Source: JAZQLP01 sp045629205 | Lineage (GTDB): Bacteria > Bacillota > Clostridia > Oscillospirales > UBA644 | Length of the DNA stretch: 18,657 nucleotides | Direction of reading: 5' to 3' | NCBI GenBank assembly: GCA_045629205.1 | Contig: JAZQQT010000014.1 | Coordinates: 1 to 18,657, forward strand | In this document: positions 1 to 7,410 of the stretch, in pieces | Layout: every line of letters starts with the position of its first letter | Position numbering within the stretch: position 1 is the first letter of the stretch | The notes under the pieces: model-generated | What the model saw: the letters and a program-made list of their open reading frames with translations, nothing else | What the model was told of the DNA's origin: nothing | The model's database searches: none | Program-made: the position numbers and the translations under genes

Positions 1-724
1 TGACGTTGATACCGGAATACCTTGCCGCTTTTTCGTTTGAGCCGACTGCGATCGTTTCTTTACCGAACGCCGTCTTTTTGAACAGAAAATACATGATGAC
101 GGCAAAGAATACCCAATATACTATGGGCAAAAATACCTGCCCGCCTGCGCGGAGTGTGGCTATCTGCTTGAAGTCCGCCGGGACCTGAGGATTGAACTGT
201 TTTGTGAGCTGCTGGGTGACGGAACGGAAAATCTTCATGGTGCCGAGGGTAACGATAAAGGGAGGGATCCTGCCGTAGGCAATCAGCATACCGTTTATTT
301 CTCCGAAAATAAAGCCGATGAGCAGCGCTGCGGCGATGCCGATGATATATGCCGGTATTCCGGTTATTCCGATAGCGGCCAGAAGTCCGGTGCTCGGTTC
401 GATGATATACATGAGCGCCGCTCCGACAGCGCACATCATGGAACCTACGGAAAGGTCGATGCCGCCCGAAACGATGACGAAGCACATTCCGAGGGCGATG
501 ATGCCGGTATAGGCGTTATTCCGGAAAATATTCAGCCATGAGAGCCATATTTTAGAGAAGATGCCGGCTACCGAGCCCTCGTTAATGCCGATGACCACGC
601 ACTGCACGATTACCATGAGTATCAGGGCAAGAACGGTGGGGAAGAGTCCGGCTCCGTTTATGTATTTCTTTATAAATCCTTTAAATCCGCTTTGTTTTTT
701 TGCGGTTTCGATCTGATTGTTCAT
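1..724 (-). CDS. Sugar ABC transporter permease, RbsC/XylH type (C-terminus off window)
   Basis: Inner-membrane channel subunit of a sugar importer, cut by the left window edge so its C-terminal part is missing. The frame is open from the ATG at 724 to base 1, about 241 codons. The protein starts MNNQIETAKK, then shows several hydrophobic segments and the family's hallmark GGIDLSVGS motif near residue 105, followed by the conserved PPFIVTLGTM stretch. Its ATG overlaps the stop of the ATPase gene (ATGA, 721-724), which is typical of translational coupling, so it is the third gene of the operon. The substrate cannot be read from the sequence; ribose, xylose, galactose or another monosaccharide is plausible. 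The family assignment is confident. Confidence 0.93.
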   Translation of the reverse strand, partial: MNNQIETAKKQSGFKGFIKKYINGAGLFPTVLALILMVIVQCVVIGINEGSVAGIFSKIWLSWLNIFRNNAYTGIIALGMCFVIVSGGIDLSVGSMMCAVGAALMYIIEPSTGLLAAIGITGIPAYIIGIAAALLIGFIFGEINGMLIAYGRIPPFIVTLGTMKIFRSVTQQLTKQFNPQVPADFKQIATLRAGGQVFLPIVYWVFFAVIMYFLFKKTAFGKETIAVGSNEKAARYSGINV

Positions 725-2217
725 TTTGTTTCTGCGTCCTTTCCGCCGGTGGCAAGATACATTATGTTCTGTTCGGTCATTTCTTCTCCCGTGACCTCAC
801 CCACGCTTCTGCCGTGATACATTACGATAGCTCTGCGGCAGAGACGGATGATTTCCTGTGCCTCGGATGAAAGCACGACTATGGCGATGCCGCTCTGCGC
901 CAGCGATCCGATTATGGAATATATTTCTTCCTTCGCGCCCACGTCAACGCCCTGCGTCGGGTTGTCGAGTATCAGGACCTTGGGCTCCGAAAGAAGCCAT
1001 TTTGCGAGAACCGCCTTTTGCTGATTGCCGCCCGAAAGCGCCGTGATGAGCTTTTCGCCGTCCGACATCTTGATATGCAGCTTTTCAGCCTGTTCGCAGA
1101 AGACATTTTTCTGTTTTTTCTTGTCAAGGAATATGCCTTTACGATATTTTCTCAGGGTTACTATCGTTCCGTTGTCGATAATCGACATATCGGCGATGAT
1201 GGCGTTTTCCTTGCGGTTTTTCGGAAGATAGGCAAGACCGTAGGAAAGGGCCTCGTGAGGCGTTGAGGGGTGTATCTGCCTGCCGTCGAGGATGATTCTG
1301 CCGGAATATCCGCCGCCGTATATTCCGAATACCGAGCCGAAAAGCTGACTGTGACCGTCGCCGAGCAATCCCGTTACTCCCAATACCTCTCCTTTTTTGA
1401 CGGAAAGCGACATGTCAAAGAAATTGCGCTTGTCCGAAAGATTTTCGAGGCGGAATATCTCCTCGCCTTTTTTAGCGAAGTCGGGCGCCTGACCGATGAT
1501 GACATCGTGCCCGACCATGTATGAGGCAAGCTCTCTCGGAGTTACGTCGGCGACACTGCCGCTTTTTATAAGCTTTCCGTTACGGAGCACGGTGTATCTG
1601 TCGCATATTTCCATGACCTCGTCGAGCTTGTGTGAAATGAAGATCATGGCGATGCCTTTTTCTTTGAGTGTCCGCATTATTCCGAACATACGCTTGATTT
1701 CGGCGGAGGTGAGGGATGCCGTGGGCTCGTCCATTATGATGACCGACGCCTCCGACATGAGCGCGCGGGTTATCTCGAGCGTTTGCTTGTAGGACGCGTC
1801 GAGGGTTTCGACAAGGGCAAAGGGGTCGATATCGATACCTATCCGGTCAAAAGCTTCCCTTGTTTTTCCGACCATATAATCCCTGTCCAGTATCAGTCCT
1901 TTTTTTCTGAAACCGAACAAAAACATATTTTCGTAAACGGTGAGATTGTTTATCAGATTAAGTTCCTGATGAATGAACGCTATACCGGCGTTGAGCGACT
2001 CGGAGGGCGAAGCAAAGACCGCTTTTTTGCCGTCTATGAGTATTTCGCCCGAATTCGCGGGATAAACGCCGCCGATTATGTTCATGAGAGTGGATTTGCC
2101 TGCTCCGTTTTCGCCGAGCAGAGCGCAGATCTCTCCGCCCCGGATACTGAAATCAACGCCGTCGAGGATATTTCCTGCGCCGAAGGATTTACAGATTCCT
2201 TTTACACTGAGTTCCAT
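721..2217 (-). CDS. Sugar ABC transporter ATP-binding protein, RbsA/MglA type (tandem ATPase domains)
   Basis: Cytoplasmic energy subunit of the monosaccharide importer, 498 residues, the usual length for the RbsA/MglA family. The N-terminal domain has Walker A GENGAGKST (35-43), a Q-loop glutamine (84), Walker B VIIMDEP (159-165) and a SHK switch (195-197). Its ABC signature is degenerate (LDASYKQ, 139-145). The C-terminal domain has a degenerate P-loop (GLLGDGHSQ, 283-291), an intact LSGGNQQK signature (394-401) and Walker B LILDNP (415-420). Asymmetric signatures are normal in this family, but Asn419 in place of the usual Glu after Walker B is less common. The gene lies 85 bases after the binding-protein gene, with a hairpin between them, and overlaps the permease gene by 4 bases. 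A GGGGA element about 9 bases upstream can serve as ribosome site. Confidence 0.95.
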   Translation of the reverse strand: MELSVKGICKSFGAGNILDGVDFSIRGGEICALLGENGAGKSTLMNIIGGVYPANSGEILIDGKKAVFASPSESLNAGIAFIHQELNLINNLTVYENMFLFGFRKKGLILDRDYMVGKTREAFDRIGIDIDPFALVETLDASYKQTLEITRALMSEASVIIMDEPTASLTSAEIKRMFGIMRTLKEKGIAMIFISHKLDEVMEICDRYTVLRNGKLIKSGSVADVTPRELASYMVGHDVIIGQAPDFAKKGEEIFRLENLSDKRNFFDMSLSVKKGEVLGVTGLLGDGHSQLFGSVFGIYGGGYSGRIILDGRQIHPSTPHEALSYGLAYLPKNRKENAIIADMSIIDNGTIVTLRKYRKGIFLDKKKQKNVFCEQAEKLHIKMSDGEKLITALSGGNQQKAVLAKWLLSEPKVLILDNPTQGVDVGAKEEIYSIIGSLAQSGIAIVVLSSEAQEIIRLCRRAIVMYHGRSVGEVTGEEMTEQNIMYLATGGKDAETK

Positions 2218-2246
2218 TAGTGTTCCCCGATCATTTTAATACATAA

Positions 2247-2286
2247 AACACAGTGGCTGCAGGTTTTGATGAGCAGCCACCGTGTT
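2247..2286 (-). terminator. Intra-operon hairpin (attenuator or partial terminator)
   Basis: GTGGCTGC at 2253-2260 pairs exactly with GCAGCCAC at 2273-2280. After one mismatch the stem extends by five more pairs (2247-2251 with 2282-2286), around a 12-base loop. On the transcribed minus strand it follows the binding-protein stop by about 17 bases and is followed by TTTTATG. Such hairpins commonly protect or terminate the binding-protein message, so that binding protein is made in excess over ATPase and permease. That role is inferred. Confidence 0.7.
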
Positions 2287-2302
2287 ACGCTATTGGAGTA
2301 AA

Positions 2303-3256
2303 TCAATAAACTTTGTTGTTGTCGTCGAGATAATTATCAACATTGTCTTTTGTGACTATGCTTGTGTCGATGACTATTTCTTTTTCACTTGTCTTGCCTT
2401 CGCAGAGGTCTATTGCCGTCTTTATTGCTTCCTGAACCATCTGGGGGCTGTAAAGCGCGGACGCAAGTCCGTATGAAGCGTTCTTTTCGTCTTTTATCAT
2501 TCTGAAGTATTCCTGCATTCCGCCGCCGCCGGTGATGGCTTTGATGTCGGTTCTGCCTGCTTCAACGCACGCCTGAAGAATACCTATGGAGTTTTCGTCG
2601 TCCATTGAGAATACGGCGTCAATCTTATCGTGGCTTGTGAGCACGTCGGTCATATCGGCAAGTCCGTTTTCTCTGCCGAACGCCGTTTCGCTGATTTCGA
2701 ACATATTGCTCTTGTCGTAGTTGATCTCGTCGAGATAAGCGTAGAAGCCCGCTTTGCGGAGCTCTGAAACGGAACCCGCGGACGGAACATCGAATACTGC
2801 GATGACTGCGCCGTCGCCTACGAGGTTTACGATGTATTTAGCGCTCTGATATCCCATGTCGTAGTTATTGCCGGTGACTTTGTAAACGCCGTCGCAGGCA
2901 ATGTCGATGTCGAAGCTTACAACGGGGATGCCCTGAGCTATTATGTCGGCTACGGAGTCTTCCATACCGCTCCACTGGGGCCAGGTCACGATGGCATCGG
3001 CGCCCCACGTTACGAGGTCGTTGAGGTTGGCGGTCATTTCGGCGGCATCGGATGCCGTTGTGATTTTGAATTTGATATTGTTTTCTTTACAGTATTTTTC
3101 GGCATAGTATGCAGCGCCCGCAACCCAACCGTGGGTCACATCGGGAGCGGCGATACCTATTTTGATGGTATCGTCTTTGCCGGCATTGCATCCGCAGATG
3201 AGCAGCGCGGACATAACGGCGACGATTATGAAGGCAATGATTTTCTTTGTTTTCAT
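2303..3256 (-). CDS. Sugar-binding lipoprotein of ABC transporter (periplasmic-binding protein type 1 fold)
   Basis: Extracellular substrate-binding subunit, 317 residues, first gene of the importer operon. The N-terminus is a lipoprotein signal: KK at 4-5, a hydrophobic run, then ICGC, with Cys23 the likely lipidated residue. The mature part follows the RbsB-like pattern: an opening strand IKIGIAAPDVTHGWV, AAYYAEKYC, a NLNDLVTWGADAIVTWP segment, PVVSFDIDI, and a late AVFSMDDENSIGILQA hinge segment. The start ATG at 3256 is preceded by AGGAG at good spacing and by a strong sigma-A promoter. The ligand is not determinable by reading. The Trp, Asp and Asn residues near the expected pocket fit a carbohydrate, but other small ligands such as autoinducer-2 or nucleosides also use this family. 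Confidence 0.92.
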   Translation of the reverse strand: MKTKKIIAFIIVAVMSALLICGCNAGKDDTIKIGIAAPDVTHGWVAGAAYYAEKYCKENNIKFKITTASDAAEMTANLNDLVTWGADAIVTWPQWSGMEDSVADIIAQGIPVVSFDIDIACDGVYKVTGNNYDMGYQSAKYIVNLVGDGAVIAVFDVPSAGSVSELRKAGFYAYLDEINYDKSNMFEISETAFGRENGLADMTDVLTSHDKIDAVFSMDDENSIGILQACVEAGRTDIKAITGGGGMQEYFRMIKDEKNASYGLASALYSPQMVQEAIKTAIDLCEGKTSEKEIVIDTSIVTKDNVDNYLDDNNKVY

Positions 3257-3286
3257 TTTTTTTCTCCTGTTTTATTTTATTATAGT

Positions 3287-3315
3287 ATTCTATCACATCC
3301 GAATGAAAGAGTCAA
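3287..3315 (-). promoter_or_regulatory. Sigma-A promoter of the sugar ABC operon
   Basis: Read on the minus strand: -35 TTGACT (3315-3310), a 17-base spacer, then -10 TAGAAT (3292-3287), followed a few bases later by a second TATAAT-like string. It lies about 30 bases upstream of the binding-protein start and is divergent from the promoter of the GGDEF-EAL gene. Confidence 0.75.
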
Positions 3316-3361
3316 TAGATTAAGTGAAATGAATTTTTTGTTGATTTTGCCGATTTATATA

Positions 3362-3390
3362 TTGCAAAACGAAAATATATATGCTATTAT
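3362..3390 (+). promoter_or_regulatory. Putative sigma-A promoter of the GGDEF-EAL gene
   Basis: TTGCAA (3362-3367), a 17-base AT-rich spacer, then TATTAT (3385-3390), 28 bases before the chosen start at 3419. The divergent intergenic region also carries the promoter of the sugar importer, so the two units could share regulation. Confidence 0.55.
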
Positions 3391-3418
3391 ACATTTTATA
3401 AATAAAAAGAGGAATTTT

Positions 3419-5071
3419 ATGGCTTCCGACAAAATCAAAACAGGAAAACAGAAGATCGCCGACCGACTGTCGCTGTATATCACGGCTGCAGTCCTGCTTA
3501 TTTTTGCCGTCGTTTTTGTTGTCTTTGCGCTTGTTGACTTCAGGGCGATGGAGCTCGGCACCATCACCTATGTCCTTATCTTTCTTGCCGGTCTTGTTGT
3601 TATCGGCGCGATCACGCTGGCGCTGACAAGACTGCTTATCGGCAGATTCGCCTGTGATCCGGAATCCTGTCTGCTTTCTTCGGGCAGTCTGAAAAAAGAC
3701 GGTGACGATGCTTCAGCCGACAAAACGGAAGACAAAGGCGATCCTTCGACGAAGAATATTGAAACGAAACAAAACGACGAAACAGGCGGTTTTCATAAAA
3801 ACGATGCCGAGATTGATTTCATTTCCGGACTTCTTACCCGTCCATCATTCATAAAAAAGGCGGGAGAAGTCATCAGAAACGCAAAAAGCGGCAGTTACGC
3901 CGTCATCTGCGTCGATATCGACAATTTCGGAACCATAAACGAAAGATTCGGATACTCTGTCGGCGACACGGTGCTTCATATAATGGGAGTTGCCATCCGT
4001 CTTGATCAGGAAGAGAGCGACTGGTATGCCTGCCGTGACAGCGCCGACAGATTCTTTATGATCAGACCTGTAGAGAAGACCGCAAAAGGAAAAATCTGCA
4101 ATGTCGAAGATATTATCGACAGGTCAACACCGGTCGAGATAATTCATTTCCACGCGGGAGCCTGCGTTGCGGACGACGCAAACGGCAGTATCAGATATTA
4201 CATGGATTGCGCACGCGCCGCAATGGATAAATCACAAACAAAATACGGCAAGGAGCTTAACTGGTTCGACGCCGCGACACAAAAACAGTTCGAGAAGGAA
4301 AAAGCCCTTGTCGCCACCTGCGATGCGGGTATTGCCGAAAAGAAGTTTTTGCCTTGTTTCCAGCCCAAATACGATTACGAAGGCGGCAAAATGATAGGCG
4401 CCGAAGCTCTTGTGCGTTGGGATCATCCCGAATACGGCATGCTTTCTCCCGGAGAATTTATCCCGCTGTTCGAAAAGAACGGTTTTATCACCAAACTCGG
4501 GGAATACATGCTCGATTCCGTTTGCGGACAGCTTTCGGTGTGGAAAAAAGCGGGATATGAAACGGTTCCGGTATCCGTGAACCTGTCGCGGAGTGAAATA
4601 GCCGAAGAAGGTCTGTGCAAAAAGCTGCACGGCATCGTTATGAAGCACGGACTCAATACCGATGATATCAGATTTGAGGTAACGGCGCAGTCGTTCAACG
4701 ATTCGCCCGAAAAGCTCAAAGCCCTTATTGCGGGATTACACGATTACGGATATAAGGTCGAGCTGGACAATTACGGTATCGGACATCTGGCGGCTAAAAC
4801 TCTTATGAATCTCCCCGTTGATACTCTCAAATTTGACGGAAGCGTTATAAAAAGTCTCGAAAACAAGGAAAAGACCGAGGCTGCCATGGCAATGCTTATA
4901 CAGGTCGCTCATCTTATGGGCGTCCCCGGTATCGCTCAGGGGGTCGAATCGGATGAGGTCGCGCAGGAGCTTAAGGCAATGGGCTGCAGAATGATGCAGG
5001 GATATCTGTTTGCGAAGCCTCTGTTTGCGGAAGAATTCGAACGGTTACTTACAAAGGCGCAGGCGAAATAA
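3419..5071 (+). CDS. Membrane-anchored GGDEF-EAL protein with degenerate active sites
   Basis: A c-di-GMP pathway protein of 550 residues. The start is ATG 3419, because AGAGG sits just upstream and a longer in-frame start at 3131 would lie inside the divergent binding-protein gene. Two membrane segments (about 18-40 and 49-75) are joined by a low-complexity, charged linker (90-130) to a GGDEF-like domain (about 133-285) and an EAL domain (about 305-545). The GGDEF signature is replaced by DSADRF (207-212), so cyclase activity is unlikely. The EAL domain keeps Glu329 (EAL), Asn388, Glu420, Asp450, Lys471 and Gln527. Two usual catalytic or metal positions differ: the DD pair is Asp450-Asn451, and the AEGVE motif is AQGVE with Gln507. 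It may therefore bind c-di-GMP without cutting it. The family call is firm; inactivity is inferred. Confidence 0.93.
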   Translation: MASDKIKTGKQKIADRLSLYITAAVLLIFAVVFVVFALVDFRAMELGTITYVLIFLAGLVVIGAITLALTRLLIGRFACDPESCLLSSGSLKKDGDDASADKTEDKGDPSTKNIETKQNDETGGFHKNDAEIDFISGLLTRPSFIKKAGEVIRNAKSGSYAVICVDIDNFGTINERFGYSVGDTVLHIMGVAIRLDQEESDWYACRDSADRFFMIRPVEKTAKGKICNVEDIIDRSTPVEIIHFHAGACVADDANGSIRYYMDCARAAMDKSQTKYGKELNWFDAATQKQFEKEKALVATCDAGIAEKKFLPCFQPKYDYEGGKMIGAEALVRWDHPEYGMLSPGEFIPLFEKNGFITKLGEYMLDSVCGQLSVWKKAGYETVPVSVNLSRSEIAEEGLCKKLHGIVMKHGLNTDDIRFEVTAQSFNDSPEKLKALIAGLHDYGYKVELDNYGIGHLAAKTLMNLPVDTLKFDGSVIKSLENKEKTEAAMAMLIQVAHLMGVPGIAQGVESDEVAQELKAMGCRMMQGYLFAKPLFAEEFERLLTKAQAK

Positions 5072-5169
5072 CAGTCAGGATTTTACCCGATCTGCAAATG
5101 AAAAACAAATAACTGAACGGCATTGCACGGAGCGTTATGAATGATTTTTTGTTTTTCGGCCCTCCGGCA

Positions 5170-5198
5170 TTGCCTTTTTTTTTGTTTTGTGTTATTAT
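5170..5198 (+). promoter_or_regulatory. Sigma-A promoter, TTGCCT type
   Basis: TTGCCT (5170-5175), a 17-base spacer starting with a T run, and TATTAT (5193-5198). It precedes the beta-helix lipoprotein start at 5230. Its -35 and following T run match the promoters at 7351, 16612 and 17447. The rest of the 5072-5229 gap shows no gene and no clear terminator. Confidence 0.6.
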
Positions 5199-5229
5199 TA
5201 ATATGAATCAATATAAGGAGTCTGTGTTT

Positions 5230-7299
5230 ATGATGCTTAAAAAAACCGTTTCAATTTTCATTGCAGCCGTTATGCTTGTTTCATCGGCGCTGTGCCTCGT
5301 TTCGTGTTCATCGCCCGAAATCATTGATGTTCCGGATGACATGAAAGTCATCATATACGTTGATGCGGAAGCATCAGAAAAAGACGCCGACGGCTCAAAA
5401 GAGCACCCGTTTGCCACGCTTGAAGCGGCGCGGGATGCCGTGAGGACAACAGGACGTGACGGTATCATCGGTATCGACGTCATCCTCTCGGGAACATTTT
5501 TCCTTGATACCGCTTTTGTTATGGACGATCCCGCCGACTCGGGAACAGAGTCCTGCCCGATAGTCTGGAAGGGCTCGGAAGAGGGCGCGCATATTACCGG
5601 CGGTGTTACGATCAATACTTCCGATATGGCTCCGGTTGCCGATACCGACCCCCTCTGTCAGCGGCTTGACCCGACCTGCCGCGATATAATCGTCTGCTTT
5701 GATATGAAAACCGCAGGCGTAACGGCTTCCGACGTCGCCCGTGGGGAAAAGAGTATTTATCCATCTATGGCGAATGCCGTTGTTTATGCCGGAAACGAAC
5801 GTCTGAGCCTCGCGAGATATCCCGACGACGGCTACGTTCTTATCGACAGCTTCGTCAGCGACGGGAACGGAGACTATCTCTTCGGATACGACGCAAAACA
5901 CAACGAAAGAATCAAAAACTGGCAGGGACTTGACGATATTTTCGTCAACGGCTATTTTAAGTTCTTCTGGGCGCAGGACAGAACCAAAGTGATTTCGTTT
6001 GACACCGAAAATTCGGTCATGAACATTTTTAACAGCGACGGTTATCCTCCGGCTGAAGGAATGGTATTTTACTGGTTCAATATTCCCGAAGAGCTCACGC
6101 AGCCCGGCGAATATTATATCTCGTCAGACGCCGTTCTTTACGCCATTCTGCCCGAAGGCGCCGAAACGCTGACTTATCCTACGATACCGACGGGATTCCT
6201 TAACGTCAAGGCAGATTACATAACCTTTGACAATCTGTATTTTTCGGATTCGAGAGAACGTATGGGGACGATAAACGGAGATCACGTTACCGTTTCCAAC
6301 TGTCTTTTTGAGCGCGGCGGTTATTCGGTCATGAACATAAACGGCAGTTATAATACCTTTGAAAACAACGAAATCGGTCATTTTGCCTACGGCGGCGTTA
6401 CGATGAACGGCGGAGACCCCGATACACTGACAGAATCACATAATCTTATTTACAACAATTACATACACGATTTTTCCGAGGGACTTGCTACCTATTGCCC
6501 TGCCGTTAACATACAGGGCTGCGGTGCTACCGTTTCGCATAACGAAATCGCTCATTCAAATCATAACGCGCTGACGTGGAGCGGACATAATCACATAGTT
6601 GAATATAATGAGTTTTACGATATCTGCAACAACACAGACGACGCCGGAGTTTGTTATGCGGGAAGGACGCTCGACTGGTATGGTAATATCTTCCGCTATA
6701 ATTATCTCCACGAAGTCGGAAACGATACGCTTATGCAGGAATTCGGAGGCGGCTGCGGCGGTCACGGGATTTATTATGACGACGGACTCGGCGGACAGAC
6801 AGCATACGGCAATGTGTTTGAGAATTTCCGGTTCGGATTTGCCTTTGCCGTCGGCGGCGGTTCGGATCATATCATAGAAGGCAATGTGTTTATCAACTGT
6901 GACACTGCCATCGGTTACGACGAACGCTACTATGCGATATACAGGGAAACAGGCGGATTTTCTCATCAACTGCTTGAAAATGTTTATGATAAATATCTGA
7001 ATAATGAAATACTGTCAAAGGCATTTCCGACCATTACGCAAATGAACAGCAACGGCGACCTGACCGATCCGTGGTTCTGGGTCTCTCCGGCTCGTTCGAG
7101 TATAAAGAACAACGTTGCGTTCTGCACAGCCGAAAACGAATCCAAACAGTATACGCTTGCCGACTCGGTATACCTCTTCTCGACCTATGAGAACAACAAG
7201 GTAAAAACCTACGCCGAAGGAAAACTGCCCACGGCGGAGGTCGCGGTTGAAGAAAGCTGGCTCGATATCCCGTTTGAGGAGATCGGAAGAAACAAATAA
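5230..7299 (+). CDS. Secreted lipoprotein with right-handed beta-helix, GH141-like
   Basis: Probable surface polysaccharide-acting lipoprotein, 689 residues. The start is ATG 5230, 9 bases after AAGGAG; the in-frame ATG at 5137 lies upstream of the promoter. The signal peptide MMLKKTVSIFIAAVM ends at lipobox LVSC (Cys26). Next comes the characteristic opening IYVDAEAS...DGSKEHPFATLEAARDAV, then an ITGGV segment and ERLSLARYPDDGY. A DDIFVNGYFKFFWAQD block and LTQPGEYYISSDAVLYAILP follow. From about residue 330 there are parallel beta-helix coils rich in Asn (for example NNYIHDFSEG, HNEIAHSNHN, EYNEFYDICNN). This order resembles GH141 family proteins, which include fucosidases and xylanases; the activity here is unknown. 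A polysaccharide lyase or a binding protein with the same fold is the main alternative. It has its own promoter at 5170. Confidence 0.8.
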   Translation: MMLKKTVSIFIAAVMLVSSALCLVSCSSPEIIDVPDDMKVIIYVDAEASEKDADGSKEHPFATLEAARDAVRTTGRDGIIGIDVILSGTFFLDTAFVMDDPADSGTESCPIVWKGSEEGAHITGGVTINTSDMAPVADTDPLCQRLDPTCRDIIVCFDMKTAGVTASDVARGEKSIYPSMANAVVYAGNERLSLARYPDDGYVLIDSFVSDGNGDYLFGYDAKHNERIKNWQGLDDIFVNGYFKFFWAQDRTKVISFDTENSVMNIFNSDGYPPAEGMVFYWFNIPEELTQPGEYYISSDAVLYAILPEGAETLTYPTIPTGFLNVKADYITFDNLYFSDSRERMGTINGDHVTVSNCLFERGGYSVMNINGSYNTFENNEIGHFAYGGVTMNGGDPDTLTESHNLIYNNYIHDFSEGLATYCPAVNIQGCGATVSHNEIAHSNHNALTWSGHNHIVEYNEFYDICNNTDDAGVCYAGRTLDWYGNIFRYNYLHEVGNDTLMQEFGGGCGGHGIYYDDGLGGQTAYGNVFENFRFGFAFAVGGGSDHIIEGNVFINCDTAIGYDERYYAIYRETGGFSHQLLENVYDKYLNNEILSKAFPTITQMNSNGDLTDPWFWVSPARSSIKNNVAFCTAENESKQYTLADSVYLFSTYENNKVKTYAEGKLPTAEVAVEESWLDIPFEEIGRNK

Positions 7300-7350
7300 T
7301 GCAGGAGGAAAAAGGAAGCGGTATGTATTGGAAAAGTAATAAAAAATCGG

Positions 7351-7379
7351 TTGCCTTTTTCCGAAGTTGATCGTATAAT
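7351..7379 (+). promoter_or_regulatory. Sigma-A promoter, TTGCCT type
   Basis: TTGCCT (7351-7356), a 17-base spacer and a perfect TATAAT (7374-7379), about 30 bases before the start at 7411. The TTGCCTTTTT opening and the TCG just before the -10 are shared with the promoters of the double-glycine peptide genes. Confidence 0.75.
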
Positions 7380-7410
7380 ATATTGCAAATAAATTTTGAT
7401 AGGGGATACT

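Noticed and set aside
1783..2220. A 145-codon plus-strand reading frame opposite the ATPase gene
   Set aside because: The opposite frame encodes clear ABC motifs over the same bases; the antisense product shows no family pattern.
3131..3418. A 96-codon N-terminal extension of the GGDEF-EAL gene
   Set aside because: It overlaps the divergent binding-protein gene and both promoters; ATG 3419 has its own ribosome site and promoter.
5137..5229. An earlier start for the beta-helix lipoprotein
   Set aside because: It lies upstream of the promoter at 5170 and would bury the lipoprotein signal peptide; ATG 5230 has AAGGAG at good spacing.
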